From Filobasidium wieringae (lineage: Eukaryota > Basidiomycota > Tremellomycetes > Filobasidiales > Filobasidiaceae), in assembly GCA_001600055.1 (NCBI GenBank), contig BCIV01000011.1, forward strand, positions 434,001-498,000: a stretch of DNA of 64,000 bases, given 5' to 3'. The position numbers were made by a program, and so were the translations under genes. Each line of letters begins with the position of its first letter. Within the stretch, counting starts at the first letter, position 1. Positions 41,759-53,608 of the stretch are shown piece by piece. Below the pieces are notes generated by a model. It saw only the letters and a program-made list of their open reading frames with translations, was not told the DNA's origin and ran no database searches.

Positions 41759-42802
41759 TGTCGACGAGCGGGGTTTTGAAAAGGGTCGGGTGGGGGTATA
41801 GGGACAACGAGTGTGAGGTGTAGCGTTGTTTATGAGCAGAGAGGGATCTGAGCTGGAGAGGGGGGAGGACAGGAGTATAGCGAGGTAGCGAAATGATCAG
41901 GTTGCGCAGGTTGAGAGCATCGTTCCACTCGTTTTGCTCGCTCGCTCGCTCGTACGATTCGATTCATCAAACGCGCGTGAACGTGAACGTGAACGTGAAC
42001 CAATCGATCCACGGTGCTCAACAGGCGACAGGCGACACAGCGCCAGCCTCCCCATCGTCCGATATACCAGCACTGTATTACTACAGTTGGATACAGTAGC
42101 TGGTAACATCCACCTTCACTCTGTATGTACCGACCGCTTCATCCAGGTTGGACCGGGATCGCCTTGAACCACCTCAAGTGACAGGCTGATGGACTGACAG
42201 GCTGGACGGGTTGCTGGTGGTCAGATGGGCGACGTGTATCTGATCATTCCGCAACAATAACGAGACTCGCGTTTCACATCCGTTCCACCGTTCCATCCAG
42301 CGGAATATTATTGATCATTGTTTTGGTACTTCTGGCGTTCAAGATCAGCAAGGTGAATCCTCATGCAAACGATTGGAAGAAGAGGTTGTAGCTCAGATCA
42401 GCTCTGTTGCAGCGCAGCCGGCAGCGATACGGCCATTCCATGGAAACCAAGCAACTCGAGACGTTTGAGATCGACCCATCACCCGTGAGAGTACCACTTG
42501 AATCAGGCTTGTACGGCTACCATCACGTAGTACCCAGCTGTAGCGCTGTAGCAGTACATGGCAGCGGACCATCGATCGCTGAGCTAACGACGACGACGAC
42601 TCGGGGCTGATGACGTGCCGGGCCACCGTTTGTTTACACCCAAACCACGTGTATTCAATCATCTCATCCTTCATTAGCTTCCGACCAACCCGTCAATATA
42701 CTTCCGGCCGAGTAAGACCCTCATCACTCGCTCGCACTCGAATCGTTCAGAGGACAATTCCATTCGACGTTCGCACAATAAATCGACAAAGGGGCTGGAC
42801 GG
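41759..42802. promoter_or_regulatory. Divergent ERG6/GH71 intergenic region
   Basis: A 1044-bp divergent promoter region, the longest shared one in the window. It carries a CTCG tandem repeat (41937-41952), a GTGAAC tandem repeat (41977-42000), CAGGCTGA/GGACTGACAGG-type short repeats near 42180-42205, and AT-rich sequence near 42300-42330. No coding exon was found. Sterol-responsive sites are expected but not demonstrable by eye. Confidence 0.5.
41937..42000. repeat. CTCG and GTGAAC microsatellites
   Basis: Four CTCG units at 41937-41952 and four exact GTGAAC units at 41977-42000, 24 bp apart, in the ERG6/GH71 promoter. The GTGAAC hexamer array could be a repeated binding site or simple slippage. 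Confidence 0.8.
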
Positions 42803-44910
42803 ATGCTCAGCAGGTCGGTCACACAGGTCATCGTTGCGCTTCTCTGTATCGTTGCCTTCTGTACGATACTGGATGGGATGTGGAAGAGGAAAAACCCGAT
42901 TTCGAGATTGGTCCCTTTCCGTTCGAGCAAAGGGAAACAACCTGGTTTAGAACAGGATGGATCGGGGATGGAGACTGGGACTGGGGGTAAAGTGGTCGTA
43001 GCTCATTTCATGGTCAGTCCCGGCTACGAGTCACGAGTCACGGATCACCGACCACAATCCCGACCCTTACTTGACACCCGTATCGACTCCGTTTTCAGTT
43101 AGGAAACACCTACCCCTACACCCCCTCCGACTGGTCCACCACCCTCCATCTAGCCTCACACACGGGTCTGGACGCCCTGGTCCTGAACTTGGGACCGGAG
43201 GAATGGCAATACGCCCAAGCTCGGTCCGCCTACCAAACCCTCGCCCGGATGGACACGGGAATGAGACTGTTCTTGAGCTTGGATATGAACGTCCTGCCTT
43301 CCGCCACTGAGGAGGATCTGGGACGGTTGGTGGGGTTCGTACTCGAGTTGGGAAGGAGTGGGAGTCAGTTCAGAACGAGGAGAAGGCATCTGCCTGGGTC
43401 CGGGGTGTGGGGGGAGGAGGAAGAGGGGACCGAGGGGAGGGAGAAGATCGTGCTGAGTACTTTCGGAGGGGGGGAGGTCTCGTTCGGAGGGAAAGGGTGG
43501 GAGGGGTTCTTGAAGGAATGTGAATCTAGGGGATCAGAGGTCGGTCCCTCTTCCCTCCCTCATCGACTCGTATCTCCTGACGCAAACACCTCACTTTCGA
43601 ATCGCACACCGCACATCGACAGATCTATTTCATCCCCTCGTTCTTCTTACCGCCAGAGAAGATCTTGAGCATGTCTTACGTCGATGCGGCCTTCAATTGG
43701 AACGCAGCATGGTACCTCTCAACCCCACCCAACCTTCACCTGAATATTCAGCTTCACTGACCGTTCCCACCCCCGATCGACAGGCCGATGGGGAACCATA
43801 CAGTTCAGACCAAAGAGGATCAGCCGTTTCTCAAACACGTCCGTCCCACACCTCCCCTTTCTTTTCGTCCTCCTCGTTTTTTCGCAAGTGTATGGGACTG
43901 ACTCGAATGGGGAGTAGAGGAAACCTTACATGGCCGCCGTATCGCCCTGGTTCTTCACTCATTATGGTACTACTGGCGATTGGGCTTGGAACAAGTCGGT
44001 ATAGTACCCCTTTGCTGGCCCACTTTCGCCGGAAAGGTGACGAAAACCTGATTTTTGACCCACAATACAGAAACTGGATCTATAGATCGGATGATAACCT
44101 CTACGCAACCCGATGGATGGACATCTTGGATGAGAATTTCGACCCCGAATTCGTACAGATCATAAGTTGGAACGATTATGGGGAATCTCATTGTGAGCGT
44201 CTCCTTGATTTTCGCGAACCATCCCCAGGGCGGGGGAAAGTGGGCGTACTGGGACTGGGACTGATCGGGTTGAGGGTAGATATTGGGCCGGTTATGGGGG
44301 CTCAACCCGGTTCGGAGAGATGGACGGAGGGGATGCCTCATGAGGCTTGGAGGAGGATGACGGAATGGTTCATCAGGCGATACAAGGGGGTTCCTCTTGC
44401 TGAGGAGACGGTGAGTCCGCTTCAGATGGGGGAAAGAGAACATACAGGTTCTGAAGGGTTTTCGATGGTGTAGGAGACGAGCTTGTACCTTGGTTATCGG
44501 CTGCAACCGAAGGATTGGGTTGTCGACGTTGACGAGATCGGGAAACCTGATCGAGCTGGATTCGTAAGTGTCTCAACAGTCCACGGAATCTTCCTGCACG
44601 TGAACTGAACCCTGCGTTGTAGGCTCAGGACGTGATCTCGGTAGTCGTGACGCTTCCAGGAGACTACGATCGCCATCAAGATCTCTTCCTCCTGCTCAGT
44701 CCTGGCGAGAAACAACAACTAAAGGTCGACTTACTTCCGAAACGCGGGATCGCTCTGGCTACCGTACCCCTTCCTATCAAAGAGGTCAACTTCGCGTTGC
44801 ACATGGGGGACCGGGTTGTATTGGAAGGCAAAGGCGAGCCCGTCCTATCGGATTCACGGGACGCAACTTTGTACAACTTCAACGCTTGGACTGGGGTTTG
44901 GAGCGTTTGA
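42803..44910 (+). CDS. Glycoside hydrolase family 71 alpha-1,3-glucanase (mutanase)
   Basis: Endo-alpha-1,3-glucanase acting on cell-wall alpha-glucan. ATG 42803 starts a short cytosolic piece and a hydrophobic signal anchor (VTQVIVALLCIVAFCTILDG, residues 7-26), then a polar linker and KVVVAHFM. After an intron come VGNTYPYTPSDWSTTL and TGLDALVLNLGPEEWQYAQ, the GH71 N-terminal barrel. Further exons encode LFLSLDMNVLPSATEED, IYFIPSFFLPPEKI, YVDAAFNWNAAW, KPYMAAVSPWFFTHYG, NWIYRSDDNLYATRWMDIL and the conserved EFVQIISWNDYGESH. Then WFIRRYKGVPLAEET leads to a C-terminal beta-rich domain (AQDVISVVVTLPGDY) ending with WTGVWSV and stop TGA at 44908-44910. There are about ten introns. The signal anchor suggests a type II membrane or secreted enzyme. 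Confidence 0.88.
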
Positions 44911-45203
44911 AGGACAAAGGCATCGGGCCTGTATGATAGGAGTTCGGAACTGTAGAACCGCTGGTATAGAGGTATAATGGGATAGATGTATGCGAGAATC
45001 GTCAAGTAACTTGGATATACATGGGATCGTGAATAAGCTAGCTGGTCAAGATATTTCTGGGCTGTTTTCGTGTCTGTCATGCGATTGGTATAATGTGAGA
45101 CTGTCGTTCTGAATGAATCTCATGTATGATTGGACTGAGGCACGCGTAGGATAAGCTTTTCGTCCGAGCGAAGCAACAGGGGCCAGCGCGAACTCACAAA
45201 AGA
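44911..45203. other. Intergenic, convergent 3' ends
   Basis: 293 bp between the GH71 stop and the kinase stop. AT-rich with no exon; it holds the two 3' UTRs. Confidence 0.5.
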
Positions 45204-47918
45204 TCACTTTCGAGGGACTCTGTTGCTGTAAAGCATAGGCCTCTCTCCAAAAACGACGTCTCCGTGATCTTGAGCTCGACTGCTTCGGTTGTAACCAAAA
45301 GGCATCCTACTCTGTCCCTCTCCAGCCAACCACCTGTGCCTTTTGACTTGTTCGATCGTGTAACGCTCGCGAGGATCCAAGGCCATGCATTTCGCCATCA
45401 AGCTGACGGCATCTCTAGAGACATGGTGCCTCAGGTTGATCCTACCTTTAGCAGCGTCCTTTTGAGTCACAAAGGGAGGGCTCCCGGTGAGCAAGATCGA
45501 TAGCAAGACGCCCAACGACCAAACCTCAGCGGGAGCTGCTTGGTAAGGGAATCCCCTCAAGATCTCTATATAACAAGGCGGATCAGTAACCTAGGTCGCG
45601 AATATAAACATGTGCTATCAACTCACCAGACGAAGCAAAGTTCAAGGTTCCGAAGAAACGGTCGTAGTAAGGAGGTTCGTAGCGCACGTCGTAGCAGACC
45701 GCACTGCCAAAGTCAATGAGCTTAACCTGCAAGCCAGATCCAAGCCCCGTCAGCCATACCATCCGAGAGGAGAGCTTGTCCCTGATAAAGTTCTCACGTG
45801 TAGTTTGTCGTCGATAACTATGTTCTCGTCCTTGATATCCCTGTGGCATATACCGTTACGGTGCAGATACGAGACACAGTCGACTGGCAGACAAGGAGAC
45901 TCAGCTTAAGCGCCAAACAACGAATACAACTAAAGTTACTCACCGACTTGTTTGAAGATGAACCTAGCTTTATGTTCGTCAAACCGATCGTTGGCTTCGA
46001 TGCATTCGAAAAGATCGTGACTGCTCCTCCTCTGCATGATGGGAGGACGCGTAGGTGGAGGAGGTCCCGGAGCAGAACCGCGACGAAGCAAGTTGGCAGG
46101 AGTAGCGGGCATATCAATATCACTGAAGGTAGACTGAATGGAAGGAGAAGGAGCTATGCCGTAGTCCGAACTCAGGGAAGCATAAGACGAAGCGCTTGAC
46201 ATCGCTCCCGGAGACTGTTGGACAGGCTGGAGGTGCGAAGGGGAATACATCGCTGATTGATAGCTGTCCATAGAATCCAAGTCGGAGTCTCGAGTGTTCT
46301 TGGACCAAGGCGAGCCGTGAAGCTCTTGAACCTAAGATGAATATCAACTGGTTAATTTGATATTATCGTCCTTCTAAGCCTGTTTACTCACCAGATAGAA
46401 GAACCTGTCATCCTCGAAAAGTGCCTTGAAGTCGACGATGCCAGGATGGTGTACGTATTGAAGGATAGCAGCCTCCATGGGTACAAGTCGCATATCGTTT
46501 CGATCTCCGGTATTCTTGTTGAGTATACCAGGAGCGCTCTCCCTGCGGTGCCAGTCCTTAACCATGGCGATCTGATGAAGCTTCTTTTTGAAGATGAACT
46601 TGACAGCGACTTCAGTCTGGTCGACTCGGCTCCATGCCGAACAGACAAAGCCGAAGCCACCTGAACCCATCTCATCCTTGATCTCGTACAAATCGAGGAA
46701 AGCTGGGTCCAAAGGATATTTGGAGAGTTCCTCTTGAGCCCCTTCAAAGATCTCTTCCTGTTCCTGTACCTGTAGTCCGTTGTCCTCGACGAAATCGGGA
46801 CGATCAGGATTGTAAGCTTCAGCCGGTTTGAAAGCTTGATTACGATCAGGCGTCTCTGGAGACATAGGCAGGATGGGGGGAGGAGACAGAAGCTCGTTCG
46901 ACATGTACATCTTTCTATTCGGTCCGGGTGAGTGAGGTGGAGTAGGTAGGCGTTTAAGAGGGTTGAATTTTGATCTTTGCCCCGCATCAACCATGACAGC
47001 GTCGTGAACAGCATCGCGTAGAGCATCAGTCTTCGCAGGAGAGTCCGGAAGGTACTTGGATCTAGGGCTCTCTTCGTTGGAAGGGTATCCATTGGCTTCG
47101 CCTCGAAGTGTTTTGAAGACAGGGCTCGGTAGAGCCATCAGGCCTTGACCGGATTCAATCTTCTTCAATGCCATCGAACGATCATCCTTTTGCAATCGTA
47201 ACGCAGTAGGAGGAGGAATCTTGTATCGTATAGGGTTCAACTTGTTTTCCGAGTTTTGGTGAACCGTTTTGGATGCTTTTGTCGATTGCGAAGAGCCCAA
47301 GCTGGGTCTTTGATTGGTCAAGCGTACCGGAGAAAACAGATCGGCAGGCTTCGCCAGTCGTCCGTTGCCACCGGTCTTGCTTTTGTTCAAAGATTTCATA
47401 TAGTTGGTCTGTTCCTTGAGATAGCGACCTCCCGGGGAAGGCGTAGGTGTACTGGGAGGAGTTCCCATCGGGGAAGGCGTCGCACCGAACGAAAAAGCGC
47501 GAAAGGAGTCGATCAGATCCTGACGGACCTGTCCCAGTTTTTGGGCTGGAAGTAGTTCAGGAAGTTTCTGGTGGTAAGAAGGGGTAGATGGCTGATTCAT
47601 ACCGTAGTTGGAAGGGTGTTCTTCCGAAATTCCCGATAACCCATTTTTACCCCTATTTTCGTTCAAGTTGTTTACGTGGAAGTTGTGAATGGTGCCGCCA
47701 GGAGAGTACTGCTGATCGAATCCGCCCAGACCAGAATACTCAGAGCCTCCTCTTTCGATCCCTTCGGCGATACTTTTCGTGTCCCACGAGGTAGCGAGGC
47801 CAGGTGGAGCGAGATCATCAAATGGATTGGAACGTTCTTGAGTAGGACACGGAGGGGTCATTTCCGTGTCCGAAGCTTCCTGGAATTGGAATTTCAAGTT
47901 GTGTTGACGGTAAGCCAT
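45204..47918 (-). CDS. PAS-kinase-like Ser/Thr protein kinase (PASK/Psk1 type kinase domain)
   Basis: ATG 47916-47918 opens a disordered region of about 390 residues rich in Ser/Pro with many SP/TP sites (TPSPMGTPPSTPTPSP). The kinase domain starts at YEIKDEMGSGGFGFVCSAW, with the VAIK-type lysine in EVAVKFIFKKKL, then VPMEAAILQYVHHPGIVDF and FFYLVQELHGSPW. An insert of about 100 residues (46030-46330; PGPPPPTRPPIMQRR) splits the lobe before HDLFECIEANDRFDEHKA. The rest reads CHRDIKDENIVIDD (HRD), VKLIDFGSAVCYDV (DFG), FFGTLNFASSEIL, WSLGVLLSILLTGSPPF and ALDPRERYTIEQVKRHRW. The motif set is closest to PAS kinases, which control glycogen and translation in yeast. No PAS domain is visible. APE is replaced by SSE at the exon join near 45565-45612. 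Complete catalytic Lys, HRD and DFG. Confidence 0.82.
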
Positions 47919-48884
47919 GATGATATTGTAGATCTGGACAAGGGTATGATGTGATGAAGGATTATCGAGATGTCGACTATGTTGTTGTTTTGATCAAAGT
48001 CCAATTGATGCCGAGTCTGATCAAAGAAAAACAAACGACTTCAAATCAGCTTGCTGCCAACGACGGTATCGACTCGATGTAGGCAGTTGAAGCATCTCTG
48101 CGACTACTTACTAGTTAGACAGTGATGGATCAAGAGGAATTCAAGAGTCGGAGAGTGTCTCCCAGTTCAAGATCGGTCGAGAAGCTATCTGTGGTCCGAT
48201 ATCAATCGACAGGGGCAGAAGATAATGCAATATCGAACAGCTGATTTGAGAGGCTGTGGCTGTCAGTCAGACCTTCTTTTCACTGACGAAGTTGCCAACG
48301 GACGGAGACTCACCCACAATCTACAGCGGTGTAGTCGTTTATATCGTATAAGCAAAGCGCGGTTGCCTAGTTGGAGTAATCTCGTCAGATGGTGGTTGTT
48401 GATGGGTCAAAGTTGAAAGCGTTATGATGGTGGGACGAGTTGTTGAGAAGTAATGCTGAAGTTTGAACGGAAGGTTATGATATAATGGTATGAAAGTTGA
48501 GGCTTATATAGGGTGATGAATAGTGAAGGAGTGTCGATGCTATTGAGAGGATGACAGGTAGGCTAGAGCCGGAGAATGGTTAATCGATCCTGGTCGATGA
48601 CTCCCGGAATCGGTGGGAAATGGAAGACGCGGAAGCGAAGGCTATGCTCCGCATACCAGCGGCGCCTGTACCCCATGTTTGAGCAGGTGATCGGTACATT
48701 AGATGAACCGAACAAGCTAAAGCCGCAAGCTCAGACGGAAGAAAGCTGTTAAACCCGGCTTGTTACTTAGTCGCCGAGCAGCATTCTGCTTTGTCATCAT
48801 GATTCTTATGCCATGCAATATATTGTGTCCGTGCGATGCTACATATTCTTTTCATGCAAAGATGATCGAGTCTCAACGATGCCA
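47919..48884. promoter_or_regulatory. Kinase 5' region
   Basis: 966 bp upstream of the kinase and downstream of SND1. No exon with family resemblance was seen. A long 5' leader, perhaps with a leader intron (GTAAGTAGTCG-type donor on the minus strand near 48108-48112), is plausible for a regulated kinase. Confidence 0.4.
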
Positions 48885-51800
48885 CTAATCTTCACTAACG
48901 TCGCCAAATCTAGGAGAACAGAAACATCATATAATCAGTGAGGTTTTCTGATATGTATGCCGAGGATGTGGGGTTTCTACATACTCGAAAATTCCCAGCC
49001 GATCGCGCTTGGCGCCATCCATCGCTAAAGAGAGAGGATGGAATTTTATCAACAGAAGCCAATTGTATTGACCATGTTATCACTAACCTTGATTCAACTT
49101 CTGAACGACTTGAGGGTAAGCGGAAGCATATCGTACGCTTTTGTCGATAGTAGCGAGACCTGTCGATGTTCTGCTTTAGCAAATCGTTCAACCTTGTGTA
49201 GACGATACGGAAAAGCTTACCATCGCGGAGCAGATCAGCGTTGATACATGCCAGAGGATCGGAAGCCACCTGGGGATCCGAAGGATCGATCAATCTGAGA
49301 TGCAGAAGTTGCCCCTCGCGCTGGTCGATGTTTCCGATTAATTTTCGACCCTTTTCACAGTTCAGAGAAATCAGCGTTCCGTCAGACGAAGTTCCGAGTG
49401 GAATAATTTACCTCGCTCAACTGCTTGAATCGATCAAGGGCCTCGGCACCGTAATCGGTATCAGTTCCGGCCAGCTTGACGAAGCTCAAACGGGCCTCTT
49501 GAGCTTGACCAGGCAATCCCTTGAAGCCCGAGTCCAAGGGCCTGATTCGGGAAAATGCGGTGGTCTCCTCGTTACCGCTGATTGATCAGAAGAAGCATTC
49601 TTTAGTTCAGATTTTCAAAGGCTGACTAAATCGCCGACAATACGTACTAGTCGATGAAGCGGACCTCTGCTTCCTTACGCATGTTACTGGCCCTTTTAAC
49701 CTTGGCTCGGTACCTGTGGATATTCAGTACATATTAGTCACAGGAATATGGTTCAATCAAGCAAATACTAACCATTGATCATCTTCGCTAAATTGTGCTG
49801 AAACAAGGTCTCCGGTCTTAGGCGTCCAGCCAGCAGGCGTCCGTGCCGTCTTGTGGTGAATCGAGAAATCTTTCATCATCTTTTCAAGAGATGCTGCGTC
49901 TACTCTGTAATGTCAATAAACTGATCGATCGGCCATTGGCTCTAGATGACTCACTATCGGTGGACAAGATCTGAACCGAGAAGCTGAATGGATTGGTCTC
50001 CTTAACAGCCGAAATGACCACGTCGAGATATTGAGGAGGCAGGGCGGCGCCAGTCTGATCGACCTGGACCTCTTCTTGAGCAGCTTCATCATACGTTGAC
50101 CAGACCTGCGTAGGGGAATGCAATAGTCAACCTAGATGTTACGATATCAGACAGAACGTTGAAATCTCACATTCTTCCTAGCCTTCTTGGCTTCAGCTTC
50201 AGCATCATATAGTTCTCGTGCATATGGCAGATTGTTGGCAGAGTACTCATGCGATGTTGCGTACCTAAATGACGTCAAGATTCTCAGAATATGCGGCAGG
50301 AACCCAATTACAGCAACACTTACCCTTCTCGCAATAGCTCCACGGCAACGTTCTGACCTCCACTATACATGGTACCAATAAATCCACCTGTTTTGTCGGT
50401 AGTGTCGAAAGCTGATGACTGAAGTAAGTAGGTAGTCACTGCGTAAAGTTCAGGTACTCTTACAAATCTCTACATCACGCTGCATGAAACGCGCGTTGGC
50501 CCAGCGTTGACCCTCAGCGCCGAATGGCTCGCCCTTTTCAGTAGCAGAGCGAGCTGCACGGGGCGCTTTGACACCTGGAAACGATGGTCGCTTAACAACG
50601 AAACACAGACGCTGTTCTCAACAATATACGTACCTGCCAAGACAAAGGTGACCTTCTTGTTCTCCTTAGGCAAGAAGAGCTTGAAACGCGAGGCCGAAGC
50701 AACGAAGTCTACCGTGGCAGTGGTTTTGCCTGCCCGTTTCCACGAAGGCAAGAATTGGGCTGCTTTACTTCCCGTCTATTTTGCCGGAAATGTTAGCGGT
50801 TGAACGACGATTGCACAAGATGATCGCTTACCTCACTCGCATCAACGATTCTTGGCAAGGAAACGTCCTTACTAGAATGCATTCCTTTACCCTCGGTGAC
50901 GGCGCTAATATCGGAATTCGGATTGTTATTTTGTTCTCCAGCTTTATCCTGTCGACCGGTGTGCTTACGTTTGCTCGGCAACGATAAGTTTGTCCAGCTC
51001 GGCAGATCGATCCTCGTCATCTTTCTTGTGCCTCAACACGGTCGCAAACCCTCGCTCAACGAGTTGCTCCGAGATGTTGCTATATTCAAAATGGGCTTAA
51101 TGACCTTGCTGATACAGCGCAAGCCACAACGGACGAACCTTTGAGCTCCCCCGTATCGGACGGTAACACATTCCTTCTCATCGTAGTCGCCTTCTCTGGG
51201 TCGGACGTAGTCTACAAATACATGCACGGTCTTACCGATAAGCTTTTTACGCAGGAACCTGAAAGACGCAGTGTGAGCTGAGATTTCGAGTCGGATCGTT
51301 CTTCAAAAACTTACTCCTTGGCCTCGTTGGCATAGAAGGCGTTGTGGTTGTCGTTACCACTGTAAATTGATTCATAAGCAAATATGCCACCAGGTCGACC
51401 GCTTGAACGTACCGGGGAGCCCGAATAGAAGCCAAAGTTAACCGTCTCTCCTTGCCACTAGCGTCACCCTTTTCTGTGACACTAATGGTATCGGCATTCC
51501 ATACTCGAACGACACTAGCATCAAAGGTGCTTCCCCTTGTTTGGGGTCCGGTGGGGACAGAAGAGCCATTGGCTGCAGTAGTAGCAGCACCCCCTCTGGA
51601 AGGAGCTACGTAGTTCTCCCACAAGGCAAGCTTCTTGTCTCGAGCGGTCTTTTCTGCAGCACGAAGTCGATCAAGTCCACCAGCGGAAGAAAGAATTCCA
51701 GCATGCCAGTCAATGACCTTGGCTAGACCTTGAGCTAATAGGAATTCGGCGATGTTTCCATTGGGGTGGATTCTAAAATTTTTGACGTATCAGCATCATG

Positions 51801-53320
51801 TAAGGATTCTCACATGATGATACACTTACGCGGTACCGATCATGATGTTACTGGTGACTGATTGAGGAGCAGGCAACCCGGCACCGGAGTTCTTGGCTCC
51901 TCCTACGGGAGGAGCTCCGAGAGAGATAGGAGCAGAAAGTAGTTGCACCTTGATGGCTCGCTGTAGCAAACGGCTTTCGGTGAAGTATTTGGCCTCTTCA
52001 CCCCATGGTTCGCTAGATCCGCTAGATTCGCCGTCCCGACCACTAGAGGCTCTTGGCGATTTTACTCCAGCTAGGGACTATAAGGGAGTACTGATCTAGC
52101 AAAAGAGGGATATCGGAAGCTCAGATTAAACTTACAAGGTTGACAAATTGATGAGAACCATCTTCCAGCAATAACCGGACCCGGATGCTGCTACCGTCCC
52201 GTACTTGTTCGACAATAGCTAAATGATATAGATGGTAAGACATGCTTGGCCTATGAGAGATGCATTTCTAACTCACCTTCGAGTTCTTGACCCTTGTATT
52301 CATTGAGGAAAGCTTGGGAATCGGCGGGCATTTGGAAGGAGACCATTCGTTGCTATATGAATGTAGAGTCAGCTAATTAATAGCTTTTTGCAGGTTTGAT
52401 CGATTACTCACGCTTTCGCCAGTGGGCGCCCAAACCCCTTTTTCAGCGGCTTGTGCTTCAGCCTCGAGTTGCCGCAGAGTTTCTCTTCGCTTAGCTTCGT
52501 CAGCTCCGAGTCGACTGGCGAGAGTAAAAAGGCACGGTCAAGATATCGGCCGTAGAGATAAAAAATATACGACGTACCGAACAGCATCTTCGCCTTCTCC
52601 ACCCGCTTCGCGAACCTTGGCCCAACCGTTGGAAACCGACATCATAGCGATATCCGTGGGAGGTCCTCCTGCAGTAGTAGGTGCCGAGTAGATGATTCCA
52701 TATTCTCTATCGATCTGCAAAAGGGATGATATTAATTGATTGGACTGGGCTGGCCATTTTGTTTTCGACGAACGGGCGATCCATTAGTGGCAGTTTTGTT
52801 GCCTTCTACGCTGTGACTGATTGTGTATTGAACGAGCTTTCCAACGAGTTGAGGTCGCAAGAACTCTCGCGCCGCGAATGCAAAAGGCTGTAATTGGGCG
52901 AGATTGAGTTACATAAAGTCTAACGAAGCAAAATATCAATGCAGACCCACCTCATCCTCCCTAACCATGCTACCCAGCCTTGGAGAGGCAACTCCAGACA
53001 AGTGAATTACTCTACAAGCAGGTTCTCGTAAATAGCTATCGATCACACGATCGTTCCGCTCTACTTACCTCTCTTTAGCTGCCTGACCCTTAGGTGGGGC
53101 TTGCTCAGGTCGAACGATGATGGTGTCGCCTGACAAGACAGCTAGAATCGAGAGAAGGAATCGGAAAATCTTGATGAGCTTCCTTGTATCGATCGAAAGT
53201 AGCTTATGCCCTTTCCCGCTTACATTTGACGATCTAGAGGTCACAGAGCAAGTATGAGTAATGATCTCGATGCACACAGATTTGCGAGTAAAGCAAACTC
53301 ACACCCCGTTGCATAGCCAT
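48885..53320 (-). CDS. SND1: Tudor staphylococcal nuclease (SND1/Tudor-SN)
   Basis: Multidomain RNA-binding protein involved in transcription, splicing, stress granules and RNA decay. ATG 53318-53320 gives MAMQRG spliced to IVK and then VLSGDTIIVRPEQAPPKG. The SN-like repeats show VIHLSGVASPRLGSM, AAREFLRPQLVGKLVQYTI, REYGIIYSAP, DIAMMSVSNGWAKVREAGG and, further on, VFVDYVRPREGDYDEKE, FKLFLPKENKKVTFVLAG, GEPFGAEGQRWANARFM and ELLREGYATSHEYSA. The Tudor domain follows with GDLVSAQFSEDDQWYRAKV and EVRFIDYGNEE, then LRLIDPSDPQVASDPLACIN. The final exons encode KRDRLGIFE and FGDVSED, with stop at 48885-48887. There are roughly twenty short introns, the most in the window. Domain order (four SN repeats, Tudor embedded in a fifth) fits the family. 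Confidence 0.92.
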
Positions 53321-53608
53321 TTTTGATTCTTTTTTTCGATGTGGTATAAGGAGTAGACGGGTATAAGCGTTAGGTTTCCTATATGTCAAGATGAGATGCA
53401 GTAATGGCAACTCCCTCCCACTATCAGGATCGTCCAACATTCCCGACTGCTGGCAGTTGAACCCGGACCACGCGAATCATAAACAAGCCGGCGATCACGG
53501 CCAAACAGAAGCGCGACCTGTCAGTCAACGTCTACCTGGACTTTGTACAAGTCATATGGATTCATGTGAACGCTGTTCGAGCATACCATTATACCTTTGT
53601 ATTTCAAG
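53321..53608. promoter_or_regulatory. Divergent SND1/RRM-protein promoter
   Basis: 288 bp between two divergent start codons, the shortest shared promoter in the window. It pairs two RNA-binding protein genes. No defined sites. Confidence 0.5.

Noticed and set aside
46388..47092. Minus-strand frame of 234 codons in the kinase gene
   Set aside because: It overlaps the kinase frame on the same strand in another phase; the kinase motifs are in the other frame.
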